DNA from: CAYNST01 sp964399955
GTDB taxonomy: Bacteria > Pseudomonadota > Gammaproteobacteria > Pseudomonadales > Cellvibrionaceae
Reading direction: 5' to 3'
NCBI GenBank assembly: GCA_964399955.1
Contig: CAYNST010000001.1
Span: 62,001-126,000 of the forward strand
Length of the DNA stretch: 64,000 nucleotides
Every line of letters begins with the position of its first letter. The first letter of the stretch is position 1. Shown here in pieces: positions 23,298-30,834 of this stretch. The position numbers were made by a program, and so were the translations under genes. The notes beneath the pieces are model-generated. The model was not told the DNA's origin, did no database searches, and saw only the letters and a list, made by a program, of their open reading frames with translations.

Positions 23298-24524
23298 ATG
23301 ACGGGACAACCTGCACCACTCTTTGCGCGCCAGCCTATATTTGATAGGTCGCTGAAGGTTGTCGCCTACGAGCTGTTGTTTCGCGGCGGGCTGGACAGCC
23401 TGACGCGCAGCGTTCCCGGCGATGAAGCCACCTCTCATGTGCTGATGTACGCGTTTGGCCAACACCAGATTCAAGAGATTACCGGTCAAGTACCCGCCTA
23501 TATCAATTTTACCCGGCACTGGGTAATGCACCCGCCAACTCTGCCACCTCAACAATTGGTGGTAGAAGTACTGGAGGACGTGCCGGCAGATAAGCAAGTG
23601 CTGAACGGTCTGAAGCAGCTGCGGGAAAAGGGTTATCAGATTGCCCTGGATGATTTTTTGATCACCCGCGACAGCGAAGTCTTTCTGCAGTTTGCCGATG
23701 TGGTGAAGATAGATGTACTCGCCCTGGCAGAACGCCAACTGGCCGAGTACGTGGCCCGCCTGCAGCCATTGGGTGTAAAACTGCTTGCAGAGAAAATAGA
23801 GAGTTTTGCCATGTTCCAGCGCTGCCAGGATTTGGGGTTTGACTATTATCAGGGTTATTTCCTGTCTCGCCCGCACATCCTGGAGGGGTTGGCCATTGAT
23901 GAACGCAAAACCAGCGCACTGCGCCAACTGAATCTGCTCACCTCGGCCAACAGCTCTGCTGCAACCGTATTTGACGTTATTGACAGCCATACCCCACTGC
24001 GCCGGCAGATCCTGCGCGTCATCCAGGCCCTGCCCGGGCACGACAGCGCCGGACTGACAAGACTGGAAGACGCCACAGAGCAACTGGGCCTGGTGAGACT
24101 GGGGGCCTGGGCCGCTTTTGTGGCTCTGACGCTGCAAACGGATAAACCGCAGGCTGTTTGGGCACAAGGGCTGTGCCGCGCGCGTTTTTGCGAGCTGATT
24201 AGCCGGCACATTGCCGGGCAACGCGCAGCCGATGTGGGTTTCGTCAGTGGCTTGTTGTCCATGCTGGATGCGTTTCTGGACCTGCCGATGGAATACCTGG
24301 TTGCCCAACTGGATTTGACGCCCCCGCTCAAAGAAGCCCTGCTGAACAAAGCCGGGGAGGCCGGTTGTGCGCTGGATGTGATGCTGCAGTTGGAAGCGGC
24401 GGATTGGCAATCATTGAGCCATTCCCCCTGGTGTGCCTCGCAACGCTTGAGTGAGCAGGACATCGCCTTGGCCTACGGCGATGCCCTGAGCTGGTCTCAA
24501 CACCTGATGTCAGTCGCCTTCTGA
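23298..24524 (+). CDS. EAL and HDOD domain signalling protein
   Basis: This 408-residue protein of the YuxH type has an N-terminal EAL domain (about 1-195) followed by an HDOD domain (about 200-385). The EAL domain is degenerate: the signature position reads YELLFRG instead of EAL, and the DDFGTG loop is reduced to DDFLIT. The Lys (VVKID), the Glu (AEKIE) and the Gln (YYQGYFLSRP) remain. It is therefore probably not an active c-di-GMP phosphodiesterase but could bind the nucleotide or a partner. GAGGGA precedes the ATG. Its last 15 bp overlap the convergent glutaredoxin-like gene. Confidence 0.9.
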   Translation: MTGQPAPLFARQPIFDRSLKVVAYELLFRGGLDSLTRSVPGDEATSHVLMYAFGQHQIQEITGQVPAYINFTRHWVMHPPTLPPQQLVVEVLEDVPADKQVLNGLKQLREKGYQIALDDFLITRDSEVFLQFADVVKIDVLALAERQLAEYVARLQPLGVKLLAEKIESFAMFQRCQDLGFDYYQGYFLSRPHILEGLAIDERKTSALRQLNLLTSANSSAATVFDVIDSHTPLRRQILRVIQALPGHDSAGLTRLEDATEQLGLVRLGAWAAFVALTLQTDKPQAVWAQGLCRARFCELISRHIAGQRAADVGFVSGLLSMLDAFLDLPMEYLVAQLDLTPPLKEALLNKAGEAGCALDVMLQLEAADWQSLSHSPWCASQRLSEQDIALAYGDALSWSQHLMSVAF

Positions 24525-24773
24525 CCGTTCGGCGACAGCTTGCAGCCACAGCCTCAGTGTATGGCTATCAAATGGCCACCCCAGTTCTTCGCCGCTTGTA
24601 CAGTGCCTGAGCACCGGTATGCGCACCCCATATTGCTCTATCAGACGCTCATCTAGCGCAATGTCCGCCTCACGCCAGTCCAATGTCTGCCCTGCCGGCA
24701 CGGCTTCAATCAGGTGTTTGGCTTTTTCACACAGGTGGCAGCCCAGGGTGGAATATAGAACAAACTGTGTCAT
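24510..24773 (-). CDS. Glutaredoxin-like family protein (DUF836)
   Basis: This 87-residue thioredoxin-fold protein begins MTQFVLYSTLGCHLCEKAKH, with a redox CxxC (Cys12, Cys15) and the cis-proline region GVRIPVLRH. Its length and pattern fit the small glutaredoxin-like DUF836 family rather than classical glutaredoxin (no CPYC). The substrate is unknown. It overlaps the 3' end of the EAL-HDOD gene on the opposite strand by 15 bp. Confidence 0.85.
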   Translation of the reverse strand: MTQFVLYSTLGCHLCEKAKHLIEAVPAGQTLDWREADIALDERLIEQYGVRIPVLRHCTSGEELGWPFDSHTLRLWLQAVAERSEGD

Positions 24774-24832
24774 GCTGTACCGCTCTCTGTAGGATCATTC
24801 AAGCGCGCATCTTAGCGTCTGCAGGAGGTTGC

Positions 24833-25705
24833 CTAAACCATCAGGTAGAGCAAAAGCGCACTGGTCGCGACCAGCACCACGCAGATCCCGACAATTAAAG
24901 GAACAGCCGAGTTGGGCTCTGTGGCCTGGCCGGCTTCCTGTGGGAGACGGGTCAAAGCCGCCCTGGATTTGGCTGGCAAAGAAGGTTGGGGCACAGCCGC
25001 CTGTTTTTGCTCGGCCAACTGTGCTTCGAGCTCTTCTGCACCGATGGCCGGCCGCAGCCGGGTGGAGTCAAAATCCGGCTCCGAACTTGCCGGGGTGACT
25101 GCCTGCTTGCGAGTCAGCTCAAAAGTAACGGTATCAAAGGCCACTTCGTCTCCGGCCCGCGCCAGCACCTTGCTGATACGCCTGCCATTGAGAAAGGTGC
25201 CGTTAGAAGAACCCAGGTCTTCAATTTGCACACCTCCCGGTACCGGGCTCAGGCGAGCGTGCTCTCGGGACAGATGCGACACCGTCAAACAAATACCGCA
25301 GCTCCTGGAGCGCCCAAGTACCACCGCCTTTTCGATCTGAAAGCGGCGCACGCCCAACATGGCATTTTTGCTCTGCAGATACCAGCCGTCCAAAGCGTCC
25401 TGGGGATGCTTCTCATGGCGCTTGGGGTCGATGATCCTCAGCTCGGCGGAAGCCAGCAACAGCACGCTACCGTGCACCAGTTGGGTGCGCCGGGAAATGC
25501 GACGACCGTCAACCTGCAGCGGCGCTTCGGGTACCAGCGGCTCAACGAAAACTGCGTCATCTTCAACGACGAGATCCATGTGATGGGGCATAATGCCCGT
25601 ACGGCTGACACACAAGTCGCAGCTGGGGGCACTACCCAGACTGTAGCGCGGCTTGACCAGCCAGACGGGCGGTTTACTCTGATCGACAAACGTCAGTTGC
25701 AACAT
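24833..25705 (-). CDS. Tail-anchored double FHA-domain protein
   Basis: This 290-residue protein has a first FHA-like domain (about 18-95) that lacks the usual Arg after Gly (SLGSAPSCD) and the STNG loop, so it is probably unable to bind phosphothreonine. A canonical second FHA follows (about 125-200) with Gly131-Arg132, SREH at 146-149 and SSNG at 166-169. After a Pro/Ala/Gln-rich linker a single hydrophobic helix ends the protein (PLIVGICVVLVATSALLLYL, about 269-288), so it is a C-terminally anchored inner-membrane protein with FHA domains in the cytoplasm. The start at 25705 has GGGGAG 7 bases upstream; the frame to 25762 lacks support. It is divergent from the PP2C gene. Confidence 0.85.
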   Translation of the reverse strand: MLQLTFVDQSKPPVWLVKPRYSLGSAPSCDLCVSRTGIMPHHMDLVVEDDAVFVEPLVPEAPLQVDGRRISRRTQLVHGSVLLLASAELRIIDPKRHEKHPQDALDGWYLQSKNAMLGVRRFQIEKAVVLGRSRSCGICLTVSHLSREHARLSPVPGGVQIEDLGSSNGTFLNGRRISKVLARAGDEVAFDTVTFELTRKQAVTPASSEPDFDSTRLRPAIGAEELEAQLAEQKQAAVPQPSLPAKSRAALTRLPQEAGQATEPNSAVPLIVGICVVLVATSALLLYLMV

Positions 25706-25796
25706 AATACGCTCCCCAATTTTTACATCTGGCAAAGCAATAGCCGGATGTGTCCTGTGCAATTGTTATACTTATGATGAGCGGCCGGTCAGAGTC

Positions 25797-25826
25797 GGCT
25801 AAACCGGGCTGAGGCCCCGTTTAGCC
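25797..25826. repeat. Inverted repeat between FHA and PP2C genes
   Basis: GGCTAAAC (25797-25804) and GTTTAGCC (25819-25826) are perfect inverted arms. A further GGG/CCC pair follows after one mismatch, with a 6-base loop. It lies midway between two divergent starts, so it could be an operator or an RNA hairpin in the PP2C leader. There is no T-run. Confidence 0.45.
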
Positions 25827-25937
25827 GTTGATGCGGCGGCTAGCCATGGATACTTCACAATCTTATTATTCAAGCGAGACACAAGCGGCCAAAATAGTTT
25901 AGTCTCGCGAAATCGCTTTAGAGGAACTTGGGCCAAA

Positions 25938-26738
25938 ATGCCAGCTACCCATTACTACGCAGCATCGGACGTTGGACTGCATCGGCACAACAACGAAGAT
26001 GCCATACTCAGTAATCCTGAGCAGGGCCTCTGGCTGGTAGCGGATGGCATGGGCGGGCACGAGGCGGGCGAAGTAGCCAGTGCCGTTACCAGCTCCACCA
26101 TTTTGAGTTCCATCGAGCGCGGTGACAGTTTGGAACACGCCATCAAATCTGCACACCAGGCCGTACTGCAGGCCGCATCGGACGGCGTGGGCAAACGCGG
26201 CATGGGTTCCACTGTTGTCGCACTCAAGTCCTCCGGCCGCACCTACCAGATCGGCTGGGTGGGTGACAGCCGGGCCTACCTCTGGAGCAGTCGCAGTGGC
26301 CGTGGCCTGCTGCAACAGCTGACGACCGACCACTCCTATGTTCAATTGCTGTTCCAGTCCGGGCTGATCTCGGCCGAAGAAATGGCCGCGCATCCAGAAA
26401 AAAACGTTATCACCCAATGTCTGGGCTCGGTGACGCCCAAGGAGCTCACCGTAGACATCATTGAGCGCAAATGGATGAAAGACGAGCGTGTGCTGCTGTG
26501 CAGCGATGGCTTGACCGACACGGTAACCGATCAAGCCATCTGCGAGATTATCAGTCGCCACGACGATGTGGAAACCGCAGTGCACGAACTGGTCCAGGCG
26601 GCGCTGGCCAACGGCGGCAGAGACAACATCTCCGCCATACTGATTGCCGCGCCCAGCGGAATCCGCAACGCCCTGCAGGCGGGACTGGGTCGGTTCACTG
26701 ACCGTCTGCGTCCGCGCAAGGATGAACCCGACGCCTGA
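25938..26738 (+). CDS. PP2C-family Ser/Thr protein phosphatase
   Basis: This 266-residue single-domain PPM phosphatase has the metal and phosphate motifs in order: RHNNEDA (16-22), VADGMGGHEAGE (34-45), GMGSTVV, GDSRAYL, LCSDGLTD and GGRDNISAIL. It has no membrane segment. It removes phosphate from Ser/Thr using two metal ions. Its neighbour on the other strand is a tail-anchored FHA protein; such pairs commonly belong to kinase-phosphatase-FHA circuits, including type VI secretion control. No Hanks-type kinase and no secretion gene are in the window. The alternative is a general stress phosphatase. Confidence 0.95.
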   Translation: MPATHYYAASDVGLHRHNNEDAILSNPEQGLWLVADGMGGHEAGEVASAVTSSTILSSIERGDSLEHAIKSAHQAVLQAASDGVGKRGMGSTVVALKSSGRTYQIGWVGDSRAYLWSSRSGRGLLQQLTTDHSYVQLLFQSGLISAEEMAAHPEKNVITQCLGSVTPKELTVDIIERKWMKDERVLLCSDGLTDTVTDQAICEIISRHDDVETAVHELVQAALANGGRDNISAILIAAPSGIRNALQAGLGRFTDRLRPRKDEPDA

Positions 26739-26916
26739 ACGCTGCACTGCAACCTGCCCCTAGCGGCCATATTGGTGCACTTCAATCATTGAAGGCCTCG
26801 CTCTAACCCGCTCCCAACCATACCTCGCAGGCAGTCGCTCTGCATTTCACTTTCATTTTTGTTTGTACGCGCCCCGCGCCAAAGGACGCCTGCGGTACAC
26901 AGGCTTTGGCCAACGA

Positions 26917-28725
26917 TCAACTCCCGGCGCCGGCCGCATGTTCACGCAGTTGGTTGTACCACAGGGCCGCGTAATGGCCGCCTTTGCGCAGCAATTCGGC
27001 ATGCCTCCCCTGCTCCACCACTCGGCCGCCGTCCAGAACCAGAATCTGGTCCGCGCTCATGACCGTGGAAAGTCGATGCGCAATCACTACCGTGGTGTGC
27101 TGCTGGGCAACCTCTTCCAGAGCTGCGGCGATAACCTGCTCGGCGTGCGTGTCCAGCGCCGAAGTTGCTTCGTCAAATATCAGCAGCGGTGGGTTCTTGA
27201 GCAGTACCCGGGCTATGGCAATGCGCTGTTTCTCGCCGCCGGACACCTTCAACCCCCGCTCGCCTACCTGGGTTTGGTAGCCGTTGGGCAGGCTTTGGAT
27301 GAACTCGCCAAGATGAGCGCGCCGAGCGGCGTCGTAGACTTCCTGTTCACTGGCGTCTGGCCGGCCATAGGCAATGTTGTAATAAATGGTATCGTTGAAC
27401 AGCACCGTGTCCTGCGGTACCACGCCGTACACCTGGCGCACACTGGCCTGGGCAATCTCCCTGATGTCCACCCCGTTCAGCAGTATGCGCCCGCCGCTGA
27501 CATCGTAAAAGCGAAACAGCAACTTGCCGATGGTGGATTTACCTGCTCCGCTTGCGCCAACAATGGCCACCGTCTGCCCGGCGGGCACCTGGAAGCTCAC
27601 ATCTCGCAGAATCGGGCGGTCGGCGTGATAGGCAAAAGACACCGACTCGAACTCCAGACTGACTCGCCCGTCCTCGGGCGGCGCCCAGGGTCGCAGGTCG
27701 GGCGCGTCCGTAACCTTGGGCTTTTGCCGCAGCAGGTCAAACATGCGCTCGATGTTGATCAGTGCCTGGCGAATCTCCCGGTAGACGAAGCCGAGGAAAT
27801 TCAGTGGGATAAACAACTGGATCATGTAGGCGTTGATCATGACAAAGTCACCGATGCTGAGCGTTTGCGCCACCACGCCTTGCGCCGCAAGAATCATCAC
27901 CACCGTGACCGAGGTGGCGATGATCAGCGCCTGCCCCGAGTTGAGCGCCGCCAGAGTAAGCCGGTTTTTGAGCCGAGACTGCTCCCAGGCCGCCAGATGG
28001 GTGTCGTACTCGCGAATCTCGTAGGCCTCGTTATTGAAGTACTTGACTGTCTCGTAGTTGAGCAGACTGTCAATCGCGCGGGTGTTGGATTTGTTGTCCT
28101 GCTCGTTGGCTTCGCGCACAAATTTGTTGCGCCATTCGGTCACCACCACCGAGAAGCCGATGTAGCTTGCCACCGCCACGACTATGGCCAGGGCAAAGAC
28201 GTAGGAAAACTGAGACAGTAGAACCACCACCACCAAGCCTATTTCAAACAGCGTGGGCAGTATATTGAACAACATGAAGCGCAACAGAAAGCTGATACCG
28301 GAGGTGCCGCGTTCAATGTCGCGGGACAAGCCACCGGTTTTGCGGCTGAGATGAAAATCCAGATCCAACCGATGCAAATGGGTAAACACCCGCAACCCCA
28401 CCCGCCGCATCGCCCGTTCGGTCACCCGCGCAAAGACCGCGTCCCGCAGTTCGCCCAGGAACACGGATAAAAAACGCAAGGCACCGTAGCCCAGCAGCAG
28501 CAGGACCGGTACAGCGGCCAGTGCCTGATTGTTGCTGATATCCAGTTCGTCAACGATGACCTTCAGCAACCAGGGCAAGGCAACATTGGCCACCTTGGCA
28601 CCTAAAAGAAATATAAACGCCAGCAGCACTCGGCCGCGAAACTCCATCAAATACGGCCAGAGGTCTTTCAGCACCGCCAAATTGGGTTTGGCGGCAGGAT
28701 CGTTGACGTAAGAGCTAGGCCTCAA
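26917..28725 (-). CDS. Atm1-like ABC exporter (half transporter)
   Basis: This 602-residue fused permease-ATPase works as a homodimer. A membrane domain with about six helices covers residues 30-320. The nucleotide-binding domain follows with Walker A GASGAGKST, the signature VSGGEKQRIAIARV, Walker B LLIFDEATSALD and the switch AHRLSTV. The coupling segment FTHLHRLDLDFHLSRKTGGL and LLRFMLFNILPTLFEIGLV are typical of the Atm1/HMT1 branch, which exports glutathione-type thiol or metal conjugates. The first codon is TTG (28725) with a perfect AAGGAG 6 bases upstream. It lies 101 bp downstream of uvrB. Substrate assignment is by subfamily only. Confidence 0.88.
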   Translation of the reverse strand: MRPSSYVNDPAAKPNLAVLKDLWPYLMEFRGRVLLAFIFLLGAKVANVALPWLLKVIVDELDISNNQALAAVPVLLLLGYGALRFLSVFLGELRDAVFARVTERAMRRVGLRVFTHLHRLDLDFHLSRKTGGLSRDIERGTSGISFLLRFMLFNILPTLFEIGLVVVVLLSQFSYVFALAIVVAVASYIGFSVVVTEWRNKFVREANEQDNKSNTRAIDSLLNYETVKYFNNEAYEIREYDTHLAAWEQSRLKNRLTLAALNSGQALIIATSVTVVMILAAQGVVAQTLSIGDFVMINAYMIQLFIPLNFLGFVYREIRQALINIERMFDLLRQKPKVTDAPDLRPWAPPEDGRVSLEFESVSFAYHADRPILRDVSFQVPAGQTVAIVGASGAGKSTIGKLLFRFYDVSGGRILLNGVDIREIAQASVRQVYGVVPQDTVLFNDTIYYNIAYGRPDASEQEVYDAARRAHLGEFIQSLPNGYQTQVGERGLKVSGGEKQRIAIARVLLKNPPLLIFDEATSALDTHAEQVIAAALEEVAQQHTTVVIAHRLSTVMSADQILVLDGGRVVEQGRHAELLRKGGHYAALWYNQLREHAAGAGS

Positions 28726-28826
28726 GAAGACTCCTTAAATGGATGCGCCAGTTCACATCGGCGCAGTGGGGGTGGGAGAGAGGCGGCAGCTGTCATTGGG
28801 GGCCACCAGCAGCAGCCCAACACCGG

Positions 28827-30830
28827 TTACAACAGCCTGGTTTTCAGTTCGCGCAGTGCATCGCGCATCTGGGCGGCTTTCTCGAACTCCAGATCCTTGG
28901 CTGCCGCATGCATGGCCGCTTCCAGCTCGCGGACCTGCGCCCACAGATCCTTGCCGGGATCGATCCGCGCGAGGTAGTCCTCAGACTGCTCCGCCGCCTT
29001 GCGCTTGCCGCCTTTTTTGGAGCCCGGTACCCGGGCACCCTCCATGATATCCGCAACGCTTTTTTGAATTCCCATGGGGGTAATGCCATGGGCTTCATTG
29101 TGAGCCACCTGCTTGATGCGCCGCCGCTCGGTTTCTTCCATCGCCCGCTGCATGGAGCCGGTAATCCGGTCGGCGTACAGAATGGCGCGCCCCCGCACAT
29201 TGCGGGCCGCGCGGCCGACGGTTTGAATCAGTGAGCGGTCCGAACGCAAAAAGCCTTCCTTGTCGGCATCAAAGATGGCCACCAGGGACACTTCCGGCAT
29301 ATCCAGACCCTCCCGCAGCAGGTTGATACCCACCAGTACGTCGAACACGCCCATGCGCAGATCGCGAATGATCTCAACCCGCTCAACCGTTTCTATATCC
29401 GAATGCAAATACCGCACACGCACGCTCTGCTCCATCAAGTACTCGGTCAGGTCTTCGGCCATGCGCTTGGTCAGCACGGTAATCAATACCCGGTCCCCCG
29501 CCGCCACGCAGGCGTGAATCTCCGACAGGCAGTCGTCCACCTGCGTGCGCGCCGGTCGTACCTCCACCATTGGGTCCACCAGACCGGTGGGGCGCACCAC
29601 CTGCTCTACCACCTGACCCGCGTGTTTTTTCTCGTAATCACCGGGTGTGGCGGACACGAAGATCATTTGCGGCGCCAACCGCTCCCACTCGTCAAAGCGC
29701 ATGGGCCGGTTGTCCAGGGCCGACGGCAGGCGAAAGCCGTACTCCACCAGGGTTTCTTTGCGCGACCGGTCACCACGGTACATGCCACCAATCTGCGGCA
29801 CCGTCACGTGGGACTCATCAATGATCAATAGCGCGTCGTGGGGCAGGTAGTCAAACAAGGTGGGCGGCGGCTCACCGCTGTTGCGACCGGACAGGTAGCG
29901 GGAGTAGTTTTCAATGCCGTTGCAGTAACCCAGCTCCTGCATCATTTCCAGGTCATAGCGCACGCGCTGCTCCAGACGTTGGGCTTCTACCAGCTTGTCG
30001 TTGGCACGCAGTTGATCCAACCGCTCCCTCAACTCCTGTTTAATTTGCTCTATGGCATCCACTACCCGGTTGCGCGGCGTCACATAGTGGCTTTTTGGGT
30101 AGACGGTGTAGCGCGGCAGGCGCGAATGTATCTCGCCGGTGAGCGGGTCAAACAGCGACAGCTGCTCGATGCGGTCGTCGAACAGCTCTACACGCACGGC
30201 GCGGTCTTCGGAGTCGGCGGGGAAAATATCGATGACGTCTCCGCGCACGCGGTAGTTGGCGCGATGAAAGTCTACGTCATTGCGGGTGTACTGCATTTCT
30301 GCCAGACGCCGCAAAAGATCGCGCTGCTCCACCAGATCGCCACGGTCCAGGTGCAGCACCATCTTCAGATAGGCTTCCGGGTCGCCCAGGCCGTAAATGG
30401 CAGACACCGTGGCCACCACTATGGCATCACTGCGTTCCAGCAGCGCTTTGGTTGCTGACAGGCGCATCTGCTCGATGTGCTCATTGATGGAGGCGTCCTT
30501 CTCGATGAAGGTATCCGATGACGGGACATAGGCTTCGGGCTGATAGTAGTCGTAGTAGGAGACAAAATACTCCACCGCGTTTTTGGGGAAAAACTCCTTG
30601 AACTCCCCATACAACTGGGCCGCCAGGGTTTTGTTGTGGGCCATGACCATGGTGGGACGCTGTACATGGGCAATAACGTTGGCCACCGTGAATGTTTTGC
30701 CGGAGCCTGTCACCCCCAGCAGGGTCTGGTGGGCAAGCCCCGCGTCTATGCCCCGACACAGCGCCTCTATGGCCTTGGGCTGGTCTCCTGCAGGGGAATA
30801 CTTACTGGTAACGGCGAACAGGTTTTTCAT
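28827..30830 (-). CDS. uvrB: Excinuclease ABC subunit B
   Basis: This 667-residue nucleotide-excision repair helicase has usual length. Walker A is GVTGSGKTFT near 39-48. The beta-hairpin that grips damaged DNA is in YYDYYQPEAYVPSSDTFIEK. Motif II is DESH, and the helicase motifs ILVGINLLREGLDMPEV-like and QTVGRAARN are present (here VLVGINLLREGLD). A C-terminal UVR motif contacts UvrC (EKAAQMRDALRELK). It starts 4 bp after the rlmKL stop, so it is translated from the same mRNA. No SOS box was seen in front of it or of rlmKL, unlike E. coli uvrB. Confidence 0.97.
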   Translation of the reverse strand: MKNLFAVTSKYSPAGDQPKAIEALCRGIDAGLAHQTLLGVTGSGKTFTVANVIAHVQRPTMVMAHNKTLAAQLYGEFKEFFPKNAVEYFVSYYDYYQPEAYVPSSDTFIEKDASINEHIEQMRLSATKALLERSDAIVVATVSAIYGLGDPEAYLKMVLHLDRGDLVEQRDLLRRLAEMQYTRNDVDFHRANYRVRGDVIDIFPADSEDRAVRVELFDDRIEQLSLFDPLTGEIHSRLPRYTVYPKSHYVTPRNRVVDAIEQIKQELRERLDQLRANDKLVEAQRLEQRVRYDLEMMQELGYCNGIENYSRYLSGRNSGEPPPTLFDYLPHDALLIIDESHVTVPQIGGMYRGDRSRKETLVEYGFRLPSALDNRPMRFDEWERLAPQMIFVSATPGDYEKKHAGQVVEQVVRPTGLVDPMVEVRPARTQVDDCLSEIHACVAAGDRVLITVLTKRMAEDLTEYLMEQSVRVRYLHSDIETVERVEIIRDLRMGVFDVLVGINLLREGLDMPEVSLVAIFDADKEGFLRSDRSLIQTVGRAARNVRGRAILYADRITGSMQRAMEETERRRIKQVAHNEAHGITPMGIQKSVADIMEGARVPGSKKGGKRKAAEQSEDYLARIDPGKDLWAQVRELEAAMHAAAKDLEFEKAAQMRDALRELKTRLL

Positions 30831-30834
30831 TGGG

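Noticed and set aside
23199..24410. 403-codon open frame opposite the EAL-HDOD gene
   Set aside because: No recognisable domain; the plus-strand frame has clear EAL and HDOD domains and a good GAGGGA site.
26863..28221. 452-codon open frame antisense to the ABC exporter gene
   Set aside because: It mirrors the coding frame of a well-identified gene, has no family similarity or ribosome binding site, and is explained by high-GC codon use.
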